Shown: positions 1 through 7,540 of the stretch, in pieces | How the letters are laid out: each line of letters starts with the position of its first letter | Numbering within the stretch: position 1 is the first letter of the stretch | Assembly: GCA_027943245.1 (NCBI GenBank) | Contig: JANDJZ010001321.1 | Location: 1-10,916, forward strand | Length of the DNA stretch: 10,916 nt | Direction: 5' to 3' | Source of the DNA: Acanthamoeba sp. SK_2022b | Lineage: Eukaryota; Discosea; Longamoebia; Acanthamoebidae | The notes under the pieces: model-generated | What the model saw: the letters and a program-made list of their open reading frames with translations, nothing else | The model's database searches: none | What the model was told of the DNA's origin: nothing | Position numbers and translations under genes: made by a program

Positions 1-161
1 GCCGCTGCAATCTCCATAGGCAGCGGGGGATGGGATGAGGTGGTTGTCAATTCCGGTTTTGGAACTTCGACCACAGATTCCCCCTTCTGTATGTCCATAG
101 CCACAGCAGCAGCGGAAGGTCCATCTCCGGGCGTACGTTGCTGCGCCTCTGCACCCTCCAT
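1..161 (-). CDS. N-terminal fragment of an unidentified protein, runs off left edge
   Basis: An open frame begins with ATG at 161-159 on the minus strand and stays open to the window edge (53 codons). It starts MEGAEAQQRTPGDG and continues with Ala, Pro, Ser and Thr-rich sequence ending near PPLPMEIAAA. The composition suggests a disordered, probably soluble N-terminus, and no domain is recognisable. The A/T-rich stretch 191-290 just upstream separates it from the next minus-strand gene and would have to hold its promoter. A GTACGCC sequence after codon 8 resembles the intron donors used elsewhere here, so the first exon could be shorter than the open frame. Function unknown. Confidence 0.4.
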   Translation of the reverse strand, partial: MEGAEAQQRTPGDGPSAAAVAMDIQKGESVVEVPKPELTTTSSHPPLPMEIAA

Positions 162-190
162 CTTCCTCGTACGGCCGGAATTGCAACAAG

Positions 191-210
191 TTGTTTTTAT
201 TTATTTTTAT
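191..210 (-). terminator. Candidate polyadenylation signals for the 7TM gene
   Basis: Two overlapping AATAAA hexamers on the minus strand (TTTATT at 196-201 and 200-205) lie about 90 nt beyond the stop codon of the TOM1-like gene ending at 290. The surrounding A/T-rich sequence contrasts with the GC-rich exons. Assignment as a poly(A) signal is inference from position and sequence. Confidence 0.4.
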
Positions 211-289
211 ATTTTTTGTGGTGGGAATCTGCAATGATTAAAATTTAAATCATTTCTTGATCAAAAAAAAGAAACCACAGTTATCTCTC

Positions 290-1356
290 TCAGTAGACAG
301 AGGTACGTGTTCGTGCGTACTGGAGGAGGGCGGTGCTCTCTGAGGAGACCACCTCCGTGGGGCCTACGTGCGGGAAGGTGAGGCCGTTGTCGTCTTCTTG
401 GGGATCGCTACTCGAATCAGAGTCAGGTTCCTCGTCGCTGTTGCCGGCGTAGAGGTCCTCGATAAACTGGTTGTCGCGAACGGCTTTCTCCTTGCTTGTT
501 GTCACTATGTACACTTGTAACACCGACGGCACCAACTGCCGCCAAGTGCAACAACCCACACACGCCCATTAGACACGGCCACGCATGGAAGCATCAAGAG
601 CCGAATAACGATTACCTCGGGAATATAGTAGGCCAAAAAAATAAATACGGTGGGGTTCAAGTAGTAGCCGGTCACTGGCCTACAAACACAACAGCAACAC
701 AACACGACGCACACAAGAGAAGGTGAGAGATGAGCCAGGCCGATCTGATGGCGAACAAGGAGAGTGTGGTACCGGTAGAGGAACATGACAACCCGACAGC
801 AGAAGCAGGCGGTGAAGATCATGGTGGTTCCAAGCATCTGGAGAAAAGCGCCAAAGGGTGAGTCCTTTCTTAATATATATATATATATAAATATATATAA
901 ATTAAGAAAAGAGTAAAAACGAAGCAGGGTGGCGGTACCTTCCACACTTCCTGCATGTCGCCCCAGAGTTGTGTGGCCTGGGCTCTACGTTCGAAGAGAA
1001 TGCGGAGGCCGTAGACGAGGAACAGCACGGCATAAATGAGGAAGAGACAGGCATCGGCGATGATGTTGGCATCATAGATCTGCACGTGGAAACACATGAT
1101 ACATACGGCGCGATACACCACCATCAGTGATGAAGACGCCAAGTGCAATGAGCAGCAGCCATGACGCCTTCCTTTGTCCGAAAAGCGATACGCCCACGTG
1201 TCCCCCGCCCAGCCCCAAGAAAGGAATCGAACGAGGCAAGGGGCGCGTACGGGATCACCGTCTCGCTCTTCGCCTGACGCCAGGAAGAGGACCAAGATCG
1301 CCACTGGCGGATGGGCAGAGCCATAATGTCAGACACGTGAGTACCACACGAAGAAC

Positions 1357-1420
<64 letters not shown>

Positions 1421-2291
1421 CAATGTCGTTAAGAGGTGGCATACGTTGGAAGAAGTAGATCGCGACAACGGTGATCACGAACACCCACCTGTCAACCACA
1501 CGACGTCGCCGCACAGGAGTCAGCCGGGCGCACGTGGACTCACAGATGCGCGGAGAGTTGCAGTGGAGTAAGAGGAGAGGAGAGGAGGGGGGGGGGTCAC
1601 CGCAGGCGAGGAAGAAAGGCGCCCACGCCGTCGACGTCGATGTAGTTTCGATGGTAGGTCTCCATCCAGTAAAAGAGCACCAGCAGGAAGGAGGTGAAGT
1701 AGAGGCAGAAGGCGACGCGGTTCAGTCTGAAGCACGCGCGTAACGTGTGAGCCGCAAGGGACATGGCGCTGCGCGACATGGCGGAACGCGTACATGAAGG
1801 TCACGGGAGCCTCATCGTCGTTATCGTAGAAGGTGCGCAGCGCAAGCCATACCCACCGCACTGTGGGACAAGGGAGAACACATTTTTCGCGTTTGCAACT
1901 TCGAAAAGTGCGCAGCGCTTTCCTCTCTCGCCTCGCGCTTTTGTTGTTGTTTATTGTATTTGTGTTTGTTGTATTTTTACTGTTCAATATTTCAATATTT
2001 TAATTAGTTAACCTGGCCAGTGGTTTACTGGCGCTCTCCTCGGAGAGGCGAGGCAGGGAAGAAATAACTAATAAAGAATAACAAATAATAATAAATAATA
2101 ATAGTGGGGGGGGGTTAGCAGGTACCACAGAGAAAGGAGAGGAGGAAGCAGTGGAAGACCGTCTGGACTGAAACGCGAAAGCAGGAGCGCGTGCGCAGGC
2201 CGGTCCACACGTAGGCGCCCATGGTGATCACGAGCAGCACGGAGTAGAGGCACAGCCCCACCACCCCATCTATCAGGTCCGTGGAGGACAT
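290..2291 (-). CDS. THH1/TOM1/TOM3-like seven-transmembrane protein (9 exons, 323 aa)
   Basis: Exons on the minus strand: 2291-2126, 1860-1794, 1726-1601, 1488-1445, 1303-1251, 1079-939, 837-773, 679-616, 535-290. All junctions are GT-AG and phase-consistent, giving 972 nt (323 aa plus TGA). Seven hydrophobic segments fall at about residues 8-29, 42-66, 79-100, 119-143, 157-182, 200-221 and 229-255. Residues 256-323 form an acidic, Ser/Asp-rich cytoplasmic-type tail. Family-like stretches include TVFHCFLLSFLCGVRW (exons 1-2), FLLVLFYWMETYH (helix 3) and YYIPELVPSVL (exons 8-9). These recall the plant TOM1/TOM3 family (membrane proteins of the GPCR-like superfamily; in plants host factors for tobamovirus replication). 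The cellular role in an amoeba is unknown. The start MSSTDLIDG is preferred because it leads straight into helix 1. An in-frame upstream ATG at 2486 would add 65 residues and overlap the divergent gene. Intron 4 carries an ATT repeat and intron 6 an AT repeat. Confidence 0.62.
872..900. repeat. AT microsatellite in intron 6 of the 7TM gene
   Basis: An AT dinucleotide run interrupted by AAT steps lies wholly within the 838-938 intron. It creates a spurious hydrophobic IYIYLY-type reading frame on the minus strand. Confidence 0.85.
1358..1416. repeat. TAA/ATT trinucleotide microsatellite in intron 4 of the 7TM gene
   Basis: About 19 copies of TAA (ATT on the gene strand) sit inside the 1304-1444 intron. 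The run is open in several frames, giving poly-Ile or poly-Leu artefact peptides, but the splice model removes it cleanly (donor GTATGC at 1444, acceptor CCGCCAG ending at 1304). Confidence 0.9.
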
Positions 2292-2445
2292 TCCTCCGCC
2301 ATGGACAACCTTGGCCCTCCTCTTCTGTAGCTTGCTCTTCAGAGCCTCCTTTCGATTGCAATCGAATAACACGCAAAAGAGGCAACCACAACCTTTCTTA
2401 AAATTCCAACTATTAGGAAATACATATTTTCCTTCATCTTCGGAG
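2292..2445. promoter_or_regulatory. Divergent promoter region between the 7TM gene and the SMYD gene
   Basis: The two start codons (2291 on minus, 2446 on plus) are 154 bp apart, so both promoters must lie here or overlap the 5' coding sequences. A perfect 16-bp palindrome, TTCGATTGCAATCGAA, occupies 2351-2366, near the midpoint. It has the form of a homodimer binding site or a symmetric bidirectional element. The stretch 2395-2430 is A/T-rich (TTCTTAAAATTCC, TACATATTTTCC) and could hold a TATA-like element for the plus-strand gene. Regulation is inferred; no known amoebal factor site is claimed. Confidence 0.45.
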
Positions 2446-3215
2446 ATGATGTTGAAGCAGAGGCTTGACGGAGGTGTCCCCATCAAGCACGAGTGGGGCG
2501 GCCACAGCCGTGGACGTTATGTGGTGAGCGCCCGGCCCATCAAACGAGGCGAGGTGGTGCTGGAAGCCCTTCCCTACGCCCTCGCCCCCAAGCTCACCTC
2601 CCTCACGTGCGCGCACTGCTTCCGCTTCCATCCTCCTCCTCCTCCTCCTCCTCCGTCACATTCCTCATCTACATCTCCAACGCCAGCTGCACAATCTGTT
2701 CTGGAAGAAGAAGAAGAGGAGGAGTTCGGGGTTAAGAAGCGGCAGCCTCCTGCCGGACAGGCATCGCCGCTGCGCCCGTGCTCGCTGGGCTGCGGCTCCG
2801 CGTTCTACTGCTCGGCCGAGGAGGAGGCCAACGACCGGCCGCTGCACGGCCTGGAGTGCGCCGCGTGGCGGCGAGTGCGCGAGGTGGGCGCCTCGATGGA
2901 GCTCACCGAGAGCGAGGAGACCGAGCTGCGGCTCGTGTTCCGTATCGCCGCGCGACGCCACCGCGAGACCCTCGACCATCGGTTCGACGACGACGAAAAC
3001 GAAAACGAAGATAAAGAAGACGACGACGGAAAGGTGAATCGCGCCACAAAGAAGACGACGCACGAGGAGGAGGAGGAGAAGAGCGAGAAAGGACACGAAT
3101 TGACGGAGCCCACCTACGACGATCTCCTACGGCTGTGCTCCAATCGGGAGAAGCGACCACTCGAGGTTCTGAACCCTCTGCAGCGGTCTCGGACGGACGT
3201 GGCCGTTGACAACTC

Positions 3216-3294
<79 letters not shown>

Positions 3295-4274
3295 CGTGTG
3301 TGCGTTCGTGCGTGCAGGAGATGACGTTCTGGAAGAGAGTGGTGCAGCGAGTGGTGGCCCCGCTCGTGCAAGCCGAGGAGACCTCCCCCGCAGGGGCGGG
3401 CGTGTCGTGGTCTCAATACGACTTTGTGGGTCGGTGGTACCACCCTACAGTTCGCGCTACGGCTCGGAGAGAGAGAGAGAGAGAGAAGGAGAGTTAATCT
3501 CACGTCACACACACACACACACACACACACATGTACGTAGAGCTGATCTGCAAGAACCTGTGCAACGGGTTTGGCCTGCGCGGAGCGGGCGGGCAATGCT
3601 ACGCCTACGGGGTCTATCCGGCAGCGAGCTACTTCAGTACGTGTGTTGAAGGAGGCGGCCCTCCGGGGCGGTAGTGCTGACCGGTCTCACTCGCTCTTCC
3701 ATTCCCCCCCCCCCGGACAGATCACTCGTGCTACCCCAACATCTGCCGCATCGAGCAAGACGCCGGCCCCGCGCTGGAGCGCAACCGCCAGAGGCACGTG
3801 TGGACAACTCCGCTGCTCGATCGAGACCAGCACACGTGGTGGGTCTGACCGCGCGCGTGTGTGTGACACGTCAGCAGCATCAGGTTTGTTGCGCTGGTGG
3901 ACATTCCCGCCGGCCACGAGTTGAGCCTGAGCTACATCGACGCCAGCAAGCCGACCGAGCAACGGCGGCTCGCCCTCAGCAGCATCTACTTCTTCCACTG
4001 CATGTGCGCGCGATGCGAGACCAGCAGCGGCACGGCCGGCGCGCGCGCGCACGGCGGCAGGAGCAGGAACGGCGGCAAGACCAGGAAAGACGACTACGTG
4101 CAGCGCTTCGTGTGCGGGAGCTGCACCAAGAACAACGGGCGCGGCGTGCTCTACCCCTTCTCCGCCACCCACAACCGATGCAATCTGTGCCATCGGCTCG
4201 TGGCCCACCGCGCGGCCAATGGCAAAGGCAAGCCCGCTGCTGCGCGTCCTGCCGCCACCGCCCCTTCCTCCTGA
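2446..4274 (+). CDS. SMYD-type SET/MYND-domain lysine methyltransferase-like protein (5 exons)
   Basis: Probable exons: 2446-~3198, 3318-3429, 3541-3636, 3721-3799 (or -3838), 3875-4274, about 480-492 aa. The first donor is uncertain because it abuts a CT/TG repeat. Residues 10-50 are the N-terminal SET part (GHSRGRYVVSARPIKRGEVV). A MYND-like zinc cluster follows: C55, C58, then a Pro/Ser/Glu-rich insert of about 50 residues, then C112, C116, C122, H134, C138. The usual sixth cysteine, four residues after C122, is Glu. The SET core shows LCNGFGL, then NHSCYPN, assembled across the 3637-3720 intron, then DIPAGHELSLSYID. The Cys-rich post-SET follows as CMCARC, with additional CGSC and CNLC pairs near the C-terminus. 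The family uses S-adenosylmethionine to methylate lysines on histones or other proteins; the substrate here is unknown. Acidic low-complexity runs (about residues 87-93 and 190-220) come from GAA/GAG-rich sequence. It is convergent with the DUF1264 gene. Confidence 0.75.
3216..3302. repeat. Compound CT/TG/CG microsatellite in SMYD intron 1
   Basis: CT repeats (3216-3233) pass directly into about 26 TG repeats (to about 3286), then a CG run, then TG. It ends just before the acceptor GTGCAG at 3317. It makes the position of the intron 1 donor hard to decide: GTGGCC at 3199, GTTGAC at 3205 or a GTGTGT within the repeat would all be possible. Confidence 0.9.
3467..3532. repeat. GA and CA microsatellites in SMYD intron 2
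   Basis: A GA run at 3467-3486 and a CA run at about 3505-3532 fill most of the 3430-3540 intron, between donor GTCGGT and acceptor TACGTAG. Confidence 0.9.
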
Positions 4275-4315
4275 CTCAAGCTTGTCGCAATTTCAAGTCG
4301 CAGAAGATGATGATG

Positions 4316-4428
4316 GAGAGAGAGAGAGAGAGAGAATTGGGGGGCAGGATTATGTGTGCCGTAAAGAGGGAGGGGGACACGCGCGGTGTGTTAATGATCT
4401 CTCTCCTCTCTCTCTCTCTCTCTCTCTT
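4316..4428. repeat. GA and CT microsatellites in the convergent intergenic spacer
   Basis: A GA run (4316-4335) and a CT run (about 4398-4428) lie in opposite orientation in the 155 bp between the SMYD stop (4274) and the DUF1264 stop (4430). The CT run touches the DUF1264 stop codon. The pair could form an imperfect hairpin in either transcript. No AATAAA is visible for either gene. Confidence 0.85.
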
Positions 4429-4429
4429 T

Positions 4430-5036
4430 CTAGAGAGAAGCCGAGGAACCCAGCTCGCCGGCATCGACAACCGAGGACGCTTCCGCGAGTTCTATCTGGT
4501 AGGCCTTGCCCTTCTCCCACGAGTTGGCGCGTGGGTCGACCTCGGGCACGGGGATGTCCTGGGCAGCCCCGCCGCTCCCGTGAGTCTCTCTCTCTCTCTC
4601 TCTCTCTCTCGTGTTCTGGTGGTGTTGGGGGGGCTACCTCCCGTGCCTTTCGGCAGGCCTCGGTGTCGATTCCCAGCTTGGCGTGCACCCGCTCGAGCAA
4701 GCCCTTGTCCAGCTGGTCTATGGCCCGCGAGAAAAGGGTGAGCAGAGAAGGAGAGAGAGCGAGGAGAGAGAGGGGAGAGAGATCGAGAGAGAGAGAGAGA
4801 GCGGCGTACGCGCATACGCCGAGACATTGGAAGAGGAGAGACGGGGGGGGGATGAATTGCTTACCCTGTGCGGTGATGGCCATCATGAGACGCGGCGGGC
4901 CCATGGGCACCGGGTCGCCGCGATCGACCTGCCAAAAGTGGAAGACCTTGCCGTAGGTCGTGATGAACCCCTGCACAGCGCCTGCTGCATCAGTGCATCG
5001 ATTGCGTGCTGGATAGAGGGAAGAGCTGCTGCGACC

Positions 5037-5089
<53 letters not shown>

Positions 5090-5733
5090 CAAGCCAAAGG
5101 ACCTCCATGAACTTGTGTTCGGCGATGGACGGCACACCAGGGAGGACCAGCATGCCCGACTTCACCTCGAAATGGTGACTGCGCCACACACACACACACA
5201 TGGGCATACGCGTGAGATGTCGACAAGTCCTTCACGGAGGAGCGACGAACATCTGTGTACCTGTGCCACATGTCCTTCTCGCCCTCGGGCAGGGTCTTGA
5301 ACAGACGTTCGGAGATGACGTACTCCACGCCGATCAGGCGCGCATTCTCTTCGTTGGAGTCAAAGATTAGCTGCAGCCCCCCCCCCCACCCGACACACAG
5401 TCACACCGAGGGCAGTGTTGGCGAACCCAGTCATCGCTACTGGCGTGGGGGGGGAGGTAAGGCGCATACGCATTGGTGGACTTCATTGTTGATGCAGGAG
5501 CAGTAGTGGTGTGCTTCTACTTGCCGCTTGATATCCCCCGAGTAGAAATGGAGAGCGCACAAGTGGAGGTGGATCTGCCCGAGTGGTGCTGCGCTCACGC
5601 CATAACATTGGGTCAGTGCGTGACGGCCGAGATGGGCATCTGCAGAACGCACAGCCGCACGCAGCGCACCTTTCGACTGGAGAAGGCTGGCGCCGGCCTC
5701 TGCCGCCTTAAGTTTGAGCCACTCTGTCGTCAT
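4430..5733 (-). CDS. DUF1264 / oil-body-associated protein (OBAP) homologue (7 exons, 227 aa)
   Basis: Exons on the minus strand: 5733-5670, 5588-5470, 5370-5261, 5178-5103, 4970-4865, 4717-4638, 4558-4430; 684 nt, phases consistent throughout, stop TAG. Family landmarks run in the expected order: [20 protein letters not shown] (residues 12-32), QVEAHHYC (44-51), then [18 protein letters not shown] (exon 3), [14 protein letters not shown] (98-111), [16 protein letters not shown] (128-143) and [13 protein letters not shown] near the C-terminus. The length matches plant and fungal DUF1264/OBAP proteins, which in plant seeds are associated with lipid-droplet (oil body) stability. A lipid-droplet role in this organism is an inference. 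Several junctions complete family motifs; for example exon 3/4 joins into [11 protein letters not shown]. Introns 4, 5 and 6 contain CA/TG, GA/CT and CT repeats respectively. The start [14 protein letters not shown] is the only ATG that keeps the N-terminus near family length. Confidence 0.82.
4585..4800. repeat. CT and GA microsatellites in DUF1264 introns 6 and 5
   Basis: A TC run at 4585-4610 lies in the 4559-4637 intron. A GA-rich imperfect tract at about 4745-4800 lies in the 4718-4864 intron. Exon 6 (4638-4717), between them, is free of repeat and encodes the [16 protein letters not shown] segment. Confidence 0.85.
5039..5088. repeat. CA microsatellite in DUF1264 intron 4
   Basis: About 25 CA units (TG on the gene strand) lie inside the 4971-5102 intron, close to the donor at 5102. 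A second short CA run at 5185-5200 lies in intron 3 (5179-5260). Confidence 0.9.
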
Positions 5734-6044
5734 CGCTTGCTTTCGTGTGTGTGTAAGTGTGGCGTGGGTGGTGGCTATTGTGCGGAGTGGTGTGGCAACA
5801 TGTAGATGGTGCAGTGTTCGTTGCAGCGGTCGTGCGTGGCTCGCTAGGCGGTATCCCTCTCCTTTTTCAACCTCTTTTCGGCCACAAGGGGACAGGGGAC
5901 CTCGACGCATCCGTCCCGTAGGTAAAGAGGTCCTTGAGGTAGGACGGTGAGGAAAAGCGGTGTGCGGAACCACCGGGTGGTGTATTGCGGCAAGTATGAA
6001 CAAGGACAGGTCTGAGAAGATGGGTGACGTCAGGCGGTAGCTGG
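5734..6044. other. Intergenic region between DUF1264 and NDUFAF8-like genes
   Basis: These 311 bp separate two minus-strand genes. They should contain the 3' end of the NDUFAF8-like transcript and the promoter of the DUF1264 gene. Minus-strand frames extend into the region from the exons, but codon use loses its G/C-ending bias and the 69-aa model explains the NDUFAF8-like C-terminus. I see no clear TATA box, AATAAA or repeat. Confidence 0.5.
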
Positions 6045-6388
6045 CTATCGGCGGCCCTTGCCCTTTTTCTGAGGATGTGAGAGTGAGCCACGTTGCTTGA
6101 TGAGTGAGAGTGGGGCGGGAGGAGTACGATGGCTTGCTGCATGCAGGCATTGAACTGTGTAAACTCTTTTTCGCACACGCCCTTCTCTAGCTCTGTGAGC
6201 TTAGCAGCCAAGCACTGTCCATACGCGCCTGCCTGCAGCCACCACAGAATGCATTGAAATAAGTCACTTGTGGAAAAACCAAGTCAAAATCCAAAAGTCG
6301 CTGGTACCTCCTCAGAACACTGAGCAAAGGAGGAACTGAGGAGGGACACCCAGCGCCGTGAAGAAGATGAAAGGACCGTCCCGCTCAT
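6045..6388 (-). CDS. NDUFAF8: Twin-CX9C protein, probable NDUFAF8 homologue (3 exons, 69 aa)
   Basis: Exons on the minus strand: 6388-6308, 6232-6128, 6068-6045. Both introns (75 and 59 nt) are GT-AG, phase 0, with GTAC donors. The 69-residue product has four cysteines at 24, 34, 47 and 57, spaced C-X9-C-X12-C-X9-C. This is the twin CX9C (CHCH) pattern of intermembrane-space proteins folded by the Mia40 relay. Local sequence CSEEAGAYGQC and [11 protein letters not shown], ending MQQAIKKGKGRR, resembles NDUFAF8 (C17orf89), a mitochondrial complex I assembly factor of similar length that acts with NDUFAF5. The first CX9C spans the exon 1/2 junction, so no single open frame shows the motif. The N-terminus (Ser-rich, RRW) could be a weak targeting segment. 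Another small CX9C family member is possible, but the AYG.C and C.(K/R)EF context favours NDUFAF8. Confidence 0.72.
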
Positions 6389-6439
6389 GCTTTTCGTTTC
6401 TTTTCTCTGTTTTCTGTTTGTTAAAAACTACTTTCTTAT

Positions 6440-6447
6440 TTTAAATA
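6440..6447 (-). promoter_or_regulatory. TATA-like element upstream of the NDUFAF8-like gene
   Basis: TATTTAAA on the minus strand lies about 52-59 nt before the ATG at 6388, in an A/T-rich 70-bp gap behind the preceding coding region. This spacing suits a short 5' UTR. Assignment is by sequence and position only. Confidence 0.3.
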
Positions 6448-6457
6448 CCCACATAAA

Positions 6458-7351
6458 CTAAAATTTTATCTTTGGTTGTATGGGGGGGGGGATGAAATAC
6501 GTACAGAGCTCACGAGCGGAGCGTTGCTTGGGCAGCGGTGCTGGCGCTGCGGGTCCGGTGGCGGAAGATGGGGAGGACCTCTTGAGGGTGTAGGAAGAGG
6601 GGTCGATGGACGACGTGGAGTGGTGAATGCGTCGAATGGGCGGCGTGTTTCGCATCTTGAGGCGCTTCTCCCGGCTTTTGGCCCACTCCTGCGCGCCATG
6701 GCCCACGAGGTCAGCACGAGATCGGGCGGGCAAGCGGGCGTTTTGGCCGCGGGTAAGGTGACCATGCCGGCGGTGGTGAGAATGAGTGTCGGGCTCGGCA
6801 GGGTGCAGCCGCTGTTGCAGGCAAGCATGATGATCATGGTGCCGTCGTCAGGTGGATGAAGGCGCCGACGCGCATCTCGATGATGCCTGTGTGTGAACTC
6901 GCCCAAGCCAATCAAGACGATCACACCCACCGCCACGGTCAGGTTGCTCCGGCGCCGGACAAGATCTGGCACCGTACCAGCAGAAGTTGATCGTGATGAA
7001 GATGCCACGGTCGCCCTTCGAATGAGCGTGCCCGAGTAGAAGTAGAACCCGTGGACGTTGTTGATGCTGGGCTAGCCCACCGTGAGCACGCCGCCCTGGA
7101 GGCGGATGGTGATGATGACCGTGACCGAGCTGTCCATGTTGGCTGACCTGGTAGCCGGGCGTAGTGCCAAAGGTGACCTGGGGGTTGACCGTGCTGCCGA
7201 TGAGCTGCGCCGGGTCGACAAGGTTGATCACGCCGCTGTCGCATATCAGCTGCCCAGGTGAACGCGCCGCTATGACCCTTCCTTTGGCGCCGATGGTCAA
7301 CGGAGCGCAGGTCAGCGTGACGCACACGCTCACCGGCCCTCGACCAAGATC
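6458..7351 (-). pseudogene. Frame-broken beta-strand-rich coding region with a basic C-terminal tail
   Basis: The minus strand shows strong coding character (G/C-ending codons) that switches frame several times. Segments in order: VTLTCAPLTIGAKGRV, GVINLVDPAQLIGSTVNPQV, MDSSVTVIITIRLQGGVLTVG, an in-frame TAG at 7074-7072, SINNVHGFYFYSGTLI, KGDRGIFITINFCW, LTVAVGVIVLIGLGEF, GIIEMRVGAFIHLTT and TMIIMLACNSGCTLP. A basic, Ser/Pro-rich tail (KSREKRLKMRN...) follows to a TAG at 6458. Frame shifts near 7142, 7018 and 6850 are too tight to be introns; others may be introns (for example donor GTACGG at about 6977 with acceptor CACACAG at about 6891). Alternating hydrophobic/Gly strands suggest a repetitive beta-structured surface protein, but I recognise no family. 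It is either a decayed gene or real sequence with indel errors. A GTACGT in the tail (about 6506) may be a donor, so the 3' end is uncertain. Confidence 0.42.
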
Positions 7352-7540
7352 AACAAAGGCAGCCGTGGCGGGTTGGCGGGTGGGTGGTGTGTGTGCTGAC
7401 TGTCTGGTCCCCCCCCCCTCTTATCCACACGTCTCGTGTGCTCTCCGTCTCTGTCTCGGTGTGGCTGAACGTCCCAAAACCCACGATCGCACTCACGGGG
7501 AGGAGGGGACATCGACGGGCTGTGCGCGACAGACTCGGTG

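Noticed and set aside
40..237. 65-aa plus-strand frame at the left edge
   Set aside because: It overlaps a better-composed minus-strand N-terminus and runs into the A/T-rich spacer; no coding bias or motif supports it.
2281..2445. Upstream extension of the SMYD frame starting MEDIPPP
   Set aside because: It would overlap the start codon of the divergent 7TM gene and adds no family-like sequence. The ATG at 2446 leads directly into the SET N-terminal motif.
2292..2486. Upstream extension of the 7TM protein starting at 2486
   Set aside because: It would run through the divergent promoter and into SMYD coding sequence. The ATG at 2291 sits just before the first membrane helix.
3206..3649. Long Cys/Val and Arg/Glu repeat open frames (VCVCVC, RERERE, HTHTHT) on both strands, here and at 4200-5200
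   Set aside because: They are translations of TG, GA and CA microsatellites inside introns. Phase-correct splicing removes them and conserved family sequence continues across the junctions.
4219..4956. 245-aa plus-strand frame over the convergent spacer and DUF1264 exons
   Set aside because: It is the antisense shadow of DUF1264 exons 5-7 plus GA/CT repeats; the minus strand carries the recognisable family motifs.
6476..6859. 127-aa Gly/Arg-rich plus-strand frame
   Set aside because: It is antisense to the Ser/Pro-rich tail and preceding segments of the minus-strand locus, which have the better codon bias.
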